NCBI RefSeq assembly: GCF_030247195.1
Contig: NC_080672.1
Span: 395,453,037 to 395,517,036 of the forward strand
Reading direction: 5' to 3'
DNA length: 64,000 nt
Origin: Topomyia yanbarensis
Taxonomy: Eukaryota; Arthropoda; Insecta; Diptera; Culicidae
Shown here: positions 12,326 through 23,644 of the stretch, one piece after another
Layout of the letters: the number at the start of each line of letters is the position of its first letter
How positions within the stretch are numbered: the stretch's first letter is position 1
Program-made: the position numbers and the translations under genes
The notes under the pieces: model-generated
What the model saw: only the letters and a program-made list of their open reading frames with translations
Told to the model about the DNA's origin: nothing
Database searches by the model: none

Positions 12326-12751
12326 AAGGATTAGAGAGCACAATCCGTCGAACCGTACTAAGATCACCGGCTTTGGCCGCTTCCAAAAGGTACTCTAACC
12401 GACTGTGTGTGAAAGTGGATCTCTCAAAATTTTCAGCACATTCTCTGTAGCTAACTGGGCGGCTCTGCAGGGATACAATGCCGGTATCTATGTTGTGAAA
12501 CAGTAACAGGCTTGAATCTTATCTTCCCTAGCGCATCTATGTGACGTTGTTTGACCGAGTCCGTCGAGCGTATCCACGTTGACATCGTGACGCAGAAGCA
12601 CATCCGTAATCTCTATATTTTTCTCGTTCAACTGTGCACCATTACGAATCAAAATTTCGAAAATGTTTCGCTTCGGATACACTGAGTGGGCTACTGTACG
12701 GGTGTACTACTTTGACATTTTCGGCTGAGGTTCTTTTTCAGTCACTGAATA

Positions 12752-13423
12752 CAGCGCAAATTCGTTAGTTGGGTCACGACTGCGCCCCAACTAGCGAATC
12801 GTATCCGTTAATTGGGGCAACTGACAGCTGACAAAAATTACCCAAGGGAAACGCAGATTTTTTGTTTTCTTTCATAAAAAATAAACAGAAATATTTTACG
12901 ATTCACAAAAGTTGGCTGTTTCCTTCCAGTTTAAAGTTGTTTTTTTGTGACAAAGTATGTCATTAGTGTTCTTTTTGCCATCAATTATTTTTTGATAAAT
13001 TCCTTCACATAAAACAGGAAATGGATACACCGTCGGGAAAAGGCCGATAAAGCACAAACATACTACGTTGTTACTAGCTAAAAAAGATTGGATAATGTGA
13101 TTGAATACATCAGAGATGACCTTCAAACTAATTGATGTTGAATGGAAGAAGCGAAATATTTAACACATTTATTTCACTAAAGTCATTCCGAAATATGAAT
13201 TCAAAAAATAAAATTCCATTGAATTTCAAAGTATGATTTTTTCTGGATCGCCACAGAAATCAACCGATGAACCCCTTGAAATCAATGACATTCAAACGTC
13301 AATCAGTTTTTGACTTTCAGTTTTGACATAAGAGTGTCTTTTAGTTGGGGCATGCCCCAACTAGCGAACACCCAACTAACGAACAGCCCAACTAGCGAAC
13401 ACCCAACTAACGAATTTGCGCTG
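12752..13423. mobile_element. TA-flanked MITE inserted in the tankyrase pseudogene
   Basis: The termini are inverted copies, starting CAGCGCAAATTCGTTAGTTG, with TA at 12,750-12,751 and 13,424-13,425. Beside each end are short repeats of the type TTCGYTAGTTGGG, four on the right and fewer on the left. Removing the element rejoins the tankyrase reading LDACR-AD, so the empty site is known. No coding capacity in 672 bp. Confidence 0.88.
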
Positions 13424-13468
13424 TATCAGCCCGACAAGCATCCAGCCAAAAGTGCTCCTTATATTCAT

Positions 13469-13530
13469 CTGAAAATTTGCGTTCAGGATTCAAAATATTG
13501 CTATATTTTATAATTAAAATTTCTACTCAC
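13469..13530 (-). other. intron-like segment retained in tankyrase pseudogene
   Basis: On the minus strand the ELQE exon text is followed by GTGAGTAG, an AT-rich stretch, and TTTTCAG, after which the EYKEHFWLDACR text resumes. The 62-nt GT-AG segment is the size of a typical dipteran short intron. Confidence 0.65.
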
Positions 13531-14359
13531 ATGTAATTTTTTTCCTGCAGTTCCGATTCAGTTCGGACACTTCAAAGTACCAAACAAACAGGCATTGTGC
13601 AGCGGAACAAGACATAACTTGGAATTAACGTCGGCACCATGCTGCAGCAGAATCTGCATGACCCATATACGATTGTAACCGGCAGCCAGATGAAGTGGAC
13701 GGATTTGCGCCCGTCACTTGCACGACCGTTCACATTCAGCAGTTCATCCTTTCTATACTCACCCGGACTATACAGGAGTCTGCCAAATTCAGTTGAATTT
13801 ATTTTCCGAATTTCTTATATTCGGGACCATGTCGTAGCAGTGCAATTCAAACATAAATTTTTTCTTTGCCTACGAATGGTTGCTATACAACAACAACAAC
13901 CGAAAATCCAATAAACAAAGAAGTGTTGCTGGAGAAATTATTATTTTGGCCGCATCGAGGGGTTACTCAATGTACTGGTAACTGGCGGTAAATTACTCGG
14001 ACACTTTTTCTTCAGAAGATTTAATGAAGTTTCAGGTCGTTTCGTTGCATAAACGGCGCATGCAGGAAATTTGGATTCCCGTCAAAATATTTAGTTTTCT
14101 CGCGTTTTAATCGTTGTTTTAAAGAATTATGAAAAGTTTCGTGAAAATGAAAATTCCAGTAATGATGATGATTTTCCCAAACGGTTCGTTTTCGTAAGGT
14201 TTTTATTTGTTCTTTGGCATTAGGATTAGCGATAATAATTCAAATCAAGGATACTACTGAGAAGTCACCTTTAGAAAAAGTCGATGTCGAAGAAAAATTT
14301 GAAACTATGCACGCATGCACTTCAGAGATAGCGTGATATCAGGAGCTGCGATTTCATTT

Positions 14360-15020
14360 CAACGCTTTTTTTTGTGAAAAGGGCGATACTTACAAATGTA
14401 AACATAAGACTTTTTTCATACATGCGAATGAGGGCTTTGAAACGCAACAAATTAACCTAAAAAATTTGATTCTACGATATTGCTTTCTTAAACTACAGCA
14501 AAAAATACAACGGGTGAAACTGTATTTTTGTTTATTTAAAGTTTCGCCCTCCACGCTCCATGCAAACAAACAGGGCGATACATTTTTTGCTAGCAGTTTA
14601 GAAGCGAAACTGTTATTTTCGTAGTTTTTTAGGATTATCAAGCTGATACCAGCTGTAAATAGTAACAATGATCTCTATTGAAAAAACACGGACGAAATAG
14701 GTGGTGTAGAACGGTAGTTATTGTAAAAAAAAACGTAAGGGCGATACTTCAATGCTGATAGGTGGGACCGAAAAAGTAAACAATCGCCAAAGGGGCGATA
14801 CTATCATTTTGTCAATTTCAATAGCAAAAACAAATTTTAATTTAATAATTTCAAATACTTTATGAAGTTTTGGGTTTCGATCACTGAATCATGCAATCTA
14901 GGATGTAAAAAAACACAATAGTTCTTAAATAGGAAATAAAACCAAGTCTGGAAATATTCACTGTTGATTTTCTTTGAATGGTATCACTGCTAGTATCGCC
15001 CTTTTCAAGAAAAAGCGTTG
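14360..15020. mobile_element. MITE with GGGCGATACT-bearing inverted termini
   Basis: The left end CAACGCTTTTTTTTGTGAAA plus GGGCGATACT is mirrored by the right end, whose complement starts CAACGCTTTTTCTTGAAAAG plus GGCGATACT. The element is flanked by ATTT on both sides. The motif GGGCGATAC recurs inside near 14,573, 14,739 and 14,796. No transposase; a chance ORF (14,390-14,668, minus) lies inside. Confidence 0.7.
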
Positions 15021-16050
15021 ATTTCTTAGTTTTCAGTCGCGTTGGAAATGTGAGTTCAATATATAACCCCTTTAGGAAAATTCAGTTTTCCCACCACAAT
15101 TTAGATATTTTATTATGCTGATTTTATGCTGATTTGAGCGATTCTCTGAGTCCTGCCACTATCCCATGTAGTATGTGTTATCAAAAACATCGCGAAGCAT
15201 CAAGTTCTAAATGTTCTCAAACGATATAATATCCGAAGAGAGTGATAAGAGTTATAAGAAATGTCTCATCACACTGTTAGGTGGATTGAAAACGTTTTTA
15301 TAATTTTGTTTACATTTTTGAACCTCATATAGTTGGGGCAAATGGCGGCTGAAAAGTAAGCAATACATTTAATTGAATTTTATTGTTGGAATTCGTGCTA
15401 ATAATTCCATTATGTGACAAAACGATCCTACAGGTGTAAAATAAATGTTGTCTATCAGAAAATCTGAAGAAATATGTCAAACAACTTAAAATTTGTTGTT
15501 TTTATTTAAGCGTACGAAATTTTTTGCACGAGATATTTTCATTCTCAAAACCATTTTAAGCGGTGATTTTATTTTTCCCATAATCTTTGATACATTTTTT
15601 GGTGGAATTGAAGATATCACTGCATTTGGCTCACTTTTTGAAACCCCTGGGTTATAATGGGTTAATGTTTTGTATATTTTTTAAACAATGGTCCGCCATT
15701 TGAAACTACGTGGAAATGTGTGATTGCGTTGAATTCAAAGATATTGGTTGCATAAATGTCTATCACGCTTGCTTGTCGCGCTTCTATTCAATACAGTTTG
15801 ATAATGAGGGATTCCATGAGGAACCGGATGACCGCAAAATATGACCATCGTCGATTCGAACGAAACTTTGGAGTTGTTTGCAATATTTTGATAGAAGAGC
15901 AATTTTTCAGAAGGGCGTAGACGTTTCTACATGCATTAATTTCAATTTTTTTTCGTTCGATTACTGCATTTATTATACAACAAAACTATCTGAGAACGAG
16001 TTATAGGGACTTAACAGAAGTCTGTTAGAAAAAATACGCACTGTCTCCTA

Positions 16051-16125
16051 TTCCTCGATGGCGGCGAGGTTAATGCATCCAAATAGAGACTGGGAGATCG
16101 CAGGTTCGATTCCTGCTTGAGGACA
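16051..16125 (+). pseudogene. tRNA-like relic (possible SINE head)
   Basis: The segment has an A-box-like TGGCGGCGAGGTTAATG and a perfect B box GGTTCGATTCC within the T-arm GCAGGTTCGATTCCTGC. The ends TTCCTCG and TGAGGAC can pair at six of seven positions. The anticodon arm does not fold well, so I call it a relic, not a working tRNA. Confidence 0.55.
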
Positions 16126-16710
16126 TATCTTTTCTCAATATTTCCAATAAAAAGTGAATTTTCACCAATTCTTCATTCTCTCCATTCCGGTCATTCTTTC
16201 TCTGTCTGTTTTCCAGTGGACACGTTCCAAAAATCCTTAAAAATGGTAAAAACAAGACTCACGTCAAAAACAAGCAATATATAACAATCTAATGTTTATC
16301 GTTTTAAACATGTAAAAGAAACTTTTTCTGTGTATTCGGATCATGGAGATGCTTTCAATAAAAAAGTTTCCTAACGACAAATTTTTGACGAATTTTTTTT
16401 AATTTATGCTATTTGCACCCAGGAATACAATTTTCTTTGTGATTATTTGAATCAAAATGCTCTTAACAAAAAATTTAAGGAATGTAGTAGTTCTCGAGAT
16501 ATTTTATATTTTGTTTAAACAACAGAATTATTCAATTTTATTACGGCTTTTCATAAGTTAAGTTTTTCAAAAAGCCCATAACATTTCCTGTGACTTTTTT
16601 CGACATCAAGACGATATTTTAAACCGTTTGAAAACTACATGAAATCAACCAGGTATTAGGTTGTTTTCAATAATAAAACAACAACATGTACTGGAAGTTA
16701 TATTCTCCTT

Positions 16711-17170
16711 AGCCCCGCCTAGTGGTTGAATTTGGAAATTATCTATTCGCCGTCGGACAGCACTCGAACCGCTGATAAATATTGCCGAAGACACCAAACT
16801 TCTAAATTATCATGATCTTGAGATATAGAATTTAAAAAAATAGCGCAAGCTCACTAGCGCCGCCTGGCGGATCTATTTCAATTTGATTTGTCCATAATTG
16901 GGAAGCCCTGGACCTCCTCTAGAACTTTGCCGAAAACACCATCTTTCTAAGTTCTACTTTTGAGATGTATCATATTCTATAATATGCGGTAAGCTGGTAC
17001 GCTCACTAGCGCCACATAGTATGCGTATCCCAAACTAATCTGTCACCATCTGGTAGTCTTTCTGGTCTCGAGTAATTTTACTGAAGACCCTAATCTCGTT
17101 ATTGAGATAAAGAATGATTTTAACATTAGTTGAACATTTGTATTCGCATTAGCGCCGCTTGTTGGCACAA
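16711..17170. repeat. degenerate ~145-bp tandem repeat, about three units
   Basis: AGCCCCGCCTAGTGG (16,711), AGCGCCGCCTGGCGG (16,856), AGCGCCACATAGTATG (17,008) and AGCGCCGCTTGTTGGC (17,151) recur at spacings of 145, 152 and 143. Between them, related text occurs in the same order (GCCGAAGACACC / GCCGAAAACACC, then a GAGAT-containing stretch). Strongly diverged. Confidence 0.7.
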
Positions 17171-17496
17171 TTTCGAATTATTATTTGCAGCATCCAGGCT
17201 CCGGGTACCAGGCAGTATCGTATAGAAACCTACTTTGAATGATCCATACTAGAAGACTAGTGTGGAACACAGCGAAATCAATTTGTGTGCCAATTTTGAC
17301 GAATACTTTATCTTTATTTATTCAGCTGTTTGTACTTTTTCACTAAAAGATTATTAATAAGTCGAACAAATACGATTCTAAATTTTATAGCGACTTTCAT
17401 GATAAAATTTATAGGAACCTGTTTAAAATGAGCTACTTCTATTTCAGAATTCAGTACTCTTCAGTTTATCAAAATTATTGGCCACGCACACATTGG

Positions 17497-17589
17497 ATCC
17501 CAAGTAACAATTGAGGTTTTAAGGTAGTTTTATAGCCTCTCATAAAACTTAGATCGCACTTGTAGCATGCTTCAATTGTTACTTGGGAT
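17497..17589. mobile_element. 93-bp inverted-repeat element (ATCCCAAGTAACAATTGA termini)
   Basis: The 18-bp end ATCCCAAGTAACAATTGA is perfectly mirrored at 17,572-17,589. A third, slightly different terminus (TTGTTACTTGGGA) lies at 17,918-17,930, so the unit may be part of a larger 435-bp element with one internal duplicate end. Confidence 0.6.
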
Positions 17590-17952
17590 ATTTCTTTTCA
17601 CTGTAATTGAAGAAGACAAAGTTTATCGCGTCTCATTACATTTGCCTTCAACTGCAACGGTAAACCCGAAACGATTTGAAGCTTATTTAAAACCGAATTC
17701 AAACTCTGAATGAATTCAAAGTTGTTCTTAAAGCGCTTTTAAAAACCTCTTAGATACTATGTGTGCTGCTTAAGAATTGGTGTATTCTTAAACATATTTT
17801 AAACACCAGTTAGGTGGACTATGATCTTAAAGCGGTGATTAGGAGGTTTGCATGAAGTTAAAAGATTTAAAATTTAATATCTCAAAAAGCGCTAATAGAA
17901 TTTAATAAAAGTCAAATTGTTACTTGGGAGAGCACCAGCTACATCTGTATTA

Positions 17953-19355
17953 TGGTGTCCCAAAATGACATCATGTTAAAAAAGTCATCGCGCTCACTTT
18001 TTAAATTGAAGGTTAGCGGATAAGGAGCACTTTCTTCTTCGGAGTGAATTTGCTGAAATGCTCCCTACTGGTGGCGAATTTTGATTTTTTGAAAAATGGG
18101 CCGATTTTGGATAAATTTTCCAATTTATGCCTGTTGAAGTGGTCCTGAACTGTCTTAGATTTTTTTTCAGAATTTTTTATTTTTCTGGAGATCCAAATGG
18201 AGAAGTTTGGTTAGTTAGTTGGTACAAATTATGAAGTAAAATGATAAAAAATGGCGTTTTTCGCTTGTCTCTAGTACATCAGAATCGGTTTCTTTGAGCA
18301 TTTGACGAATTTTTTAAATTATTTTGTATACTAATAGCCACCTAGCGGGTTTGAAAATCACTAAAATTAAACAAATATGTCGAGTTAATGGCAAGTTATG
18401 GCGTATATTTGAAGGCTGAATTGATTGGCGTATTCACATTTTGTATATAAGGTCTTATTTTCACGTTATGATCTTTAAAGTGGAGAAAAATGCAGAAGAG
18501 TGAGGTGAGTGTTAAAAGACTGATATTTACTGTTTAGATCACATAATTCCGAAATAGTCGAATTTGGGGCAAATAACCTCGAAAAAGCTCTACAAAAGAA
18601 TACAGCGCATCTTCTGACACAATTATTTTGTTGAAGATGCCTCCTAGAAGTAATTATGGAGAATCAACTCTTCAAAAAATAATTAGAGACTTGGCGTCAT
18701 TAGCAATGCTCAATTAACCTCGTCCTGACATATTAAAGACGTACAGAAAACGACATTTTTCATCATTTTCCTTCTATTTTACGAAAAACAATGTGTGGTC
18801 AAAGCACATTTGAACTGATTTACTTTTTGAAACAGCATTATTTTTGATGAATTGTTAAAAATGTCAAAGGTTATCTAACAAAAACTTAAATAACTCATAC
18901 CCCATTAGCCGTAGCTATACACTTTCTTCAGCAAAATTACGCCCCTGTATTCGGCTCAACTATATAAAGTGTTTTCTATACTTTTAAAATTTTGTAGATA
19001 CCCAGTTTTGAAGAAAAAATACCGAAAAGCTCCAAAAATTTCAAAAAGTTTTAATAACTCTGCCGCTCTGATAATTCAAAATTTGAACAAACTAACTAAC
19101 AAAACTTCTCCATTTAGATCTCCAGAAAAATAAAAAATGCTGAAAAAAATCTAAGACAGTTCAGGACCACTTCAATAGGCATAAATTGGAAATTTTATCC
19201 AAAATCGGCCCATTTTTCAAAAATCAAAATTCGTCACCAGAAGGAAGCGTTTTATCAAATTCACTCCAAAGAAGAAAGTGGTCCTAATACCCTAACCTTT
19301 CATTTAAGAAGTGAGCCCGATGACTTTTTTAACATGATGTCATTTTGGGACACCC
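17953..19355. mobile_element. foldback element with ~290-bp inverted arms, TA-flanked
   Basis: Arms 17,953-18,250 and 19,075-19,355 are inverted copies: GGTGTCCCAAAATGACATCA at the tips, then the CTTCTTCGGAGTGAATTTG / CAAATTCACTCCAAAGAAG region, then CTGTCTTAGATTTTTTTTC and its complement, then CTGGAGATC. TA lies at both borders (17,951-17,952 and 19,356-19,357). The 820-bp centre is unique and noncoding. Confidence 0.85.
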
Positions 19356-19359
19356 TAAT

Positions 19360-21540
19360 ATGTATAGGCTCTAATTGACGGAAAGAAAAGAGGGATGTTC
19401 GGATGTTTGTTACGATCAAATAAATGTTTAACAATGCCTACGCCGGTTTTGTTGTAGTATTGCTTCTTAGGAACGAAGCAAAGATGCTTCTCGTGATATA
19501 AGCAATATCCATCGATTGCAGATCGAGTTAATTATTAAATAGCGCTTGACACATAGCCAACGAAATGAATAAAGGATCGTCTACCCTACTTAAAACCTGA
19601 TACACAATTTCGAAATCACCAACATACTTGCTGAATTACCGAATGCTTGATCGAGTTTTGGCCTGCCTGATTACATAACTCGCTCCATCTCGGGTATAAT
19701 CTGATCAGGCTTTCGCTCGGTTATCTACGGAATTGAATCAATAGCGCAAATAAAAAGCAACAGCAAAAACAACAACAATAATACCAAAATTGCCATATCA
19801 AACAACAGAACTGGCCGGCATTACTCTCTATCTCTCTTTCTATCTCCAGTATCACGCACCAGGCGCACAACTCGATTGAAGTTGACTTGTTTCAAGCCGT
19901 GGCGAGCCGCGAATCGGTCCGTTTATTGTAAATATGCTGTAAGCCACCTGTTTTGAAAATTCAGTTCGTTTTTGTTCAGCCGCGTACGACACACTTATAA
20001 ATGCCAGTTTTTTTTTATTTCTCCAGGAGACTTCAATTAGCAAGCCATCAATCATTTTGATTCATTTCGATCGCGCGAAAGGGAATTCGTTGCTGCCACC
20101 GCGCCGCGTCGTTGTTCTTCGCTGGTGGGAGGCGGTGAAAATACTTCAACCACTTATTATGGTAACCATTTTGCACGTTGTTTATAGATACCTAACAAAA
20201 ACGTACTACGCTGACTGTAGTATGTACACATAACGTTACACGCACATGCGACAACGCGAGTCCTGTCTGCGCGATCCGGGGTCGGTCCCGACGACAACGG
20301 GTAAACGCTTGTCGCACCGAGATCGCGAAACCCACTTTCCGAGCAGCACCGCACCGGTTCTGTTCCCATCTCTCAGGCTCAGACAGAAAAGGTCGAAGTA
20401 GGAGCAGATATTGAGTGCGGCGGTTATGTCATCACATCTCACACCATGTATGTAAAACCGCCTCTCGTCCAGACCATGGACAGGGGCAAAGTGGTTCGTT
20501 GGTTGCGGGTATTTGGGTTTAAGTTAATTTAACGAGAAAACTTTGCACCAATTGTCGCCACGATCCGTAAATCAGGCTTGGTGTTCGACGACGACGGTAC
20601 CAAATCTGTTGACCCCATGCGTGGTTGTGGAATGTCATCTATTTTACTCAAGATACATGGTAAAGGAGGTGTCGATGTCGCGGTTGACTATGTTATTGGA
20701 TCTTTGGCCCAAATGTTTTAAATTAATGATTGTTTCAAGCTGTAATTTCAAAACAGAGATTTTAGCAAGAATTTTCATCTTTTGAAAATCGAACTACTTT
20801 CAGAATCTAAATCCAACATACGTTTACAGCTAAAACAACTGGTCTGGACTGATGTTCCGTTGTTACCGAAGCTCCAAATTTTACCGATGAGAACACAAGA
20901 AAAACCAAACTTTTTTTATAATTTGTTACAAAATTCAAAACTTATTGAGCGACTTAGTGAAATGTCACAATTGATTCTGTTAAGGCGGATGTCTTCCGTT
21001 TAATTCCACTACATATTCCACTTTCTAAGTGGAATTAAACGGAAGACATCTGTCTTAACAGGCAAACTTTTTAGCTAGTATGGCAGTGTTTAGATAGCCA
21101 TGGTCATACTTCGAAGTCAATACCAAACTTATAATATTTCAATGAGACAATGGGACTATGTATCGCATTTACAAACTGCCAAGAAATCACTGATTACTTT
21201 ATGTTGCAATGACGCATGCTGGCAAATGACGATTATAATAGGCACACATTAGTTCTTGTTTATTCCCTCTCAAAAACCCACTCTATTCTGTCTTGAATGA
21301 ACGAAACAACAAACTACCAGCACTTCAAATGTCAACCCCGATTCGACACCTATGGCAGGCGCGGTTATTACTACAGCAACATCTCGCGACGACAACACCC
21401 CCGGGCTATTGTTTGTTGTAGTTGTAGTACAAAAATTCGATTGGTTTGATTTCGAATGATCGCGACATTGCCCGGGCTATCATTAAAATCAATCACTCCA
21501 CGGCTGGTGCGCAGTCAGCGCAGTGGATTACTAGACCCCT
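19360..21540. other. mostly unique, higher-GC DNA without a recognisable gene
   Basis: GC-richer islands (20,050-20,120, 20,230-20,470) stand out from the AT-rich surroundings, which fits host regulatory DNA. I found no protein motif on either strand. Confidence 0.35.
20978..21060. repeat. 83-nt hairpin with ~34-bp stem
   Basis: TGTTAAGGCGGATGTCTTCC and the following 14 bases pair with 21,027-21,060 with only two or three mismatches, leaving a loop of about 16 nt. This could be a tiny MITE or a pre-miRNA-like hairpin. There is no second copy in the window. Confidence 0.7.
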
Positions 21541-21544
21541 TCTC

Positions 21545-21828
21545 AGTCTGGACGACCTCGCACAGCCTAAGCGATTCAGTTCGAGTGTCGTCGTGATCGG
21601 AGGCTTTTGTTCAGATACATTTGCCACGCAGCCTGCGGGCGATTGAGCGAGAGCGACCCTTTCGAGTGAGGTTCTTCTGAATTTCATCAACATCGACGAA
21701 TTCGATTAGCGGTGAACTGCGCGGTCGGTCGATCGGTCATTAACACAGCATCGGGTTTTTTTCTTCTTCTGAAGTAGTGCACGGGTGGCCCTGGTCAACA
21801 TCGAGCATTGATATCTGTTCACCATCAG
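21545..21828 (+). promoter_or_regulatory. candidate core promoter and noncoding first exon
   Basis: Two initiator-like sites, TCAGTC (21,543) and TCAGTT (21,576), precede an ATG-free run of about 380 nt (21,456-21,838) that ends at a good splice donor, CAG|GTACGC (GT at 21,829). No TATA box is placed. The + orientation agrees with the candidate coding-start exon at 33,022-33,544. This is inference from signals only. Confidence 0.3.
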
Positions 21829-21829
21829 G

Positions 21830-22860
21830 TACGCAATTATGCGTATGCAATTCAACTTGGACTTAAATAGTCGTCTTGTCATTAGTACCAATGCCGATAG
21901 AGCGCTCGGACCAATGGTTGTCGTAGCTACTCAAGGATTGATTAAGGTTCAGAGCACGTTAAGATTCACTGCTGGAATGCTGTTCAAGTGTAAGACTTAG
22001 TTTAATATATGGTGCACACAGAGAACAAGGTAAACTTCATACATTTATAATTATAATAAATTTTTCGACATGATGATCTGTAACTGTTGGCCGAAAAAAC
22101 TTCATAGTTCAAGCAGTCCACCATTGGTTAACCCAGCGGGAGACACGAGCGATACGTGCCTACCCGCCACCGCCTCTTTTCAGCTTGAAGGTTTATATAT
22201 TTATTTTTGTCAAACAGATGTTGACAATATAGGATGATATTACAATCCTCACTCACAATATTTCTACAGTTAAGTTGCAATTTTGTTGGATCTTTTAGAT
22301 ACATATTGCGAGGTCAATTGATGCGCAATTTTCATTATAATGATGCGTCAATCTATTGACATGCATTTTAATCCTAAAAGATTTTTCTTGAAATAATTTA
22401 CAGGATTGCTACAAAAGACGGCACAACAAAAACGTACCAAATCCGCACGGAATTTTACCCGGTTCTCAAACCAAATAAATGTTGCCCAAGTTTGTCGTAA
22501 ATCCTTTTGAAAATTCTAAGAAACTTCTCTAGCATTGTGCACCTGAATCGTTTATTAATAGGCTAAAAAAATCGTGTCTTACTTGAAAAAATTCCTTGCC
22601 TTCAGATCTATACTGAAATATCACAATTCAAAAAAATCGACATTATTTTATAATTGTTGTATTACGAATGTAATATGGATCGAAGCTGGCACCCATTTTA
22701 TTTTTCTGTCATCGTAGAGATTGATCATCATATTCGTTCGACAAAGCGATTCGTCATAATGCAGGCTCAATAACAAAAATAATATGCGCAATAATCTATG
22801 GGCAACGAAAATTCTAATTGTCTTCTTCTTAAGACGCTGTCTGACCGTGTATCGATATGC
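21830..22860. other. no recognisable gene
   Basis: AT-rich unique sequence. Nothing supported on either strand. Confidence 0.4.
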
Positions 22861-22876
22861 TTCTCATTCGACTAGC

Positions 22877-23185
22877 GAACGATGAATGAACCACTGAGCA
22901 CAAAAATACATGCGGGAATTATGAAACTTCCCAATATTCCAATAATAATTCTTAGATGCACCATATTCACGGCTCTGCCTGAAATGCACTATCAAATTTC
23001 GGGTTTCCGTGTCATTTTCGAAAGTTTTTGCGTTATTCATAGAAGTAATAGATGCTACGAAATTTAATAGGATATTGGTGAACATTGATTCCAACTGAAC
23101 AATACAGTCCAAATTCCGATCAGTACAATGAAAATTACTAACGTTCCAAAATTAGGTCGCCTGTTTCTTCCGAAATATTGAAAGG
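22877..23185 (-). pseudogene. possible decayed membrane-protein coding relic, unrecognised
   Basis: On the minus strand two frames give hydrophobic segments with basic flanks: RNRRPNFGTLVIFIVLIGIW from ~23,185 and LRIIIGILGSFIIPACIFVL from ~22,965, each membrane-spanning in length and each ended by a stop. A third frame is open for 82 codons (22,864-23,112). This could be a receptor or channel fragment broken by frameshifts, or chance in AT-rich DNA. I do not recognise a family. Confidence 0.2.
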
Positions 23186-23644
23186 GAGCCTCAGTATTGA
23201 AAGGTAAGCAGAAACGTCAAACGAGTATGAAAACGTTGGATCAGATTCTCCAAAAGTTACTTGTAATTATTGCATTCTTTGTAATAAAAGTATACCACAC
23301 CGAAACAAAAAAAAAAAAATTGAGAGCAGTACGAAAAAATGGGGAAAGCTTTGGGTCCCAGGAAACTCCTGGTGAAGAAATTTTTGAAAAAAATGAAACA
23401 AGTCTTCACAATTACAAACCAAAGCTTGATGGAGAACAAGGGTGGTTCTATAGGAAAGATATCAGTGAAAATAATCATCTTAAATTGTCGCTTAAAGTCT
23501 TATATAAAATGCTTATTACATCGAAAAAGGAATCTATGCAATTTTTTAGCTGAATCGGACATCATTAAGGGGGTGCAGCGTTCGAATATTGATTTTTTAA
23601 TTTTCGAAAAAATCCAACGGAAAAATAGTATGAAACATCATCAT

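Larger units (their letters stand above)
12327..13890 (-). pseudogene. Tnks: tankyrase pseudogene (ankyrin-repeat region), intron-containing, MITE-interrupted
   Basis: Read on the minus strand from 13,890 to 12,327, fragments follow the order of tankyrase ankyrin clusters: ALLRHG and PNIRNSENK (~13,825), NLADS and EYRKDELL (~13,770), [26 protein letters not shown] and VPLHNAC (~13,600-13,720), ELQE (~13,545), EYKEHFWLDACRAD (~13,450), HPYSSP and PKR, LIRNGAQLNEKN (~12,630), LLRHDVNVDTLDGLGQT and HRCARED (~12,530-12,590), DTGIVSLQ, AAQLATENVLKIL (~12,440), LLEAAKAGDLSTVRRIVLSNP (~12,345-12,390). Several frameshifts, stops, and at least two internal deletions of ankyrin repeats make it a pseudogene. 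Tankyrase is a poly-ADP-ribosyltransferase; its catalytic domain is not present here. A MITE splits the LDACR region, and an intron-like segment is kept, so it is a genomic duplicate, not a retrocopy. The identification is by recalled family motifs and is strong. Confidence 0.88.

Noticed and set aside
14390..14668. 92-codon minus-strand ORF
   Set aside because: Lies entirely inside a MITE with inverted termini and has no motif.
23197..23553. 118-codon + strand ORF starting MKGKQKRQTSMKT
   Set aside because: Lys-rich with an A-run, no family resemblance, no sign of splicing or conservation. Probably chance in A-rich DNA.
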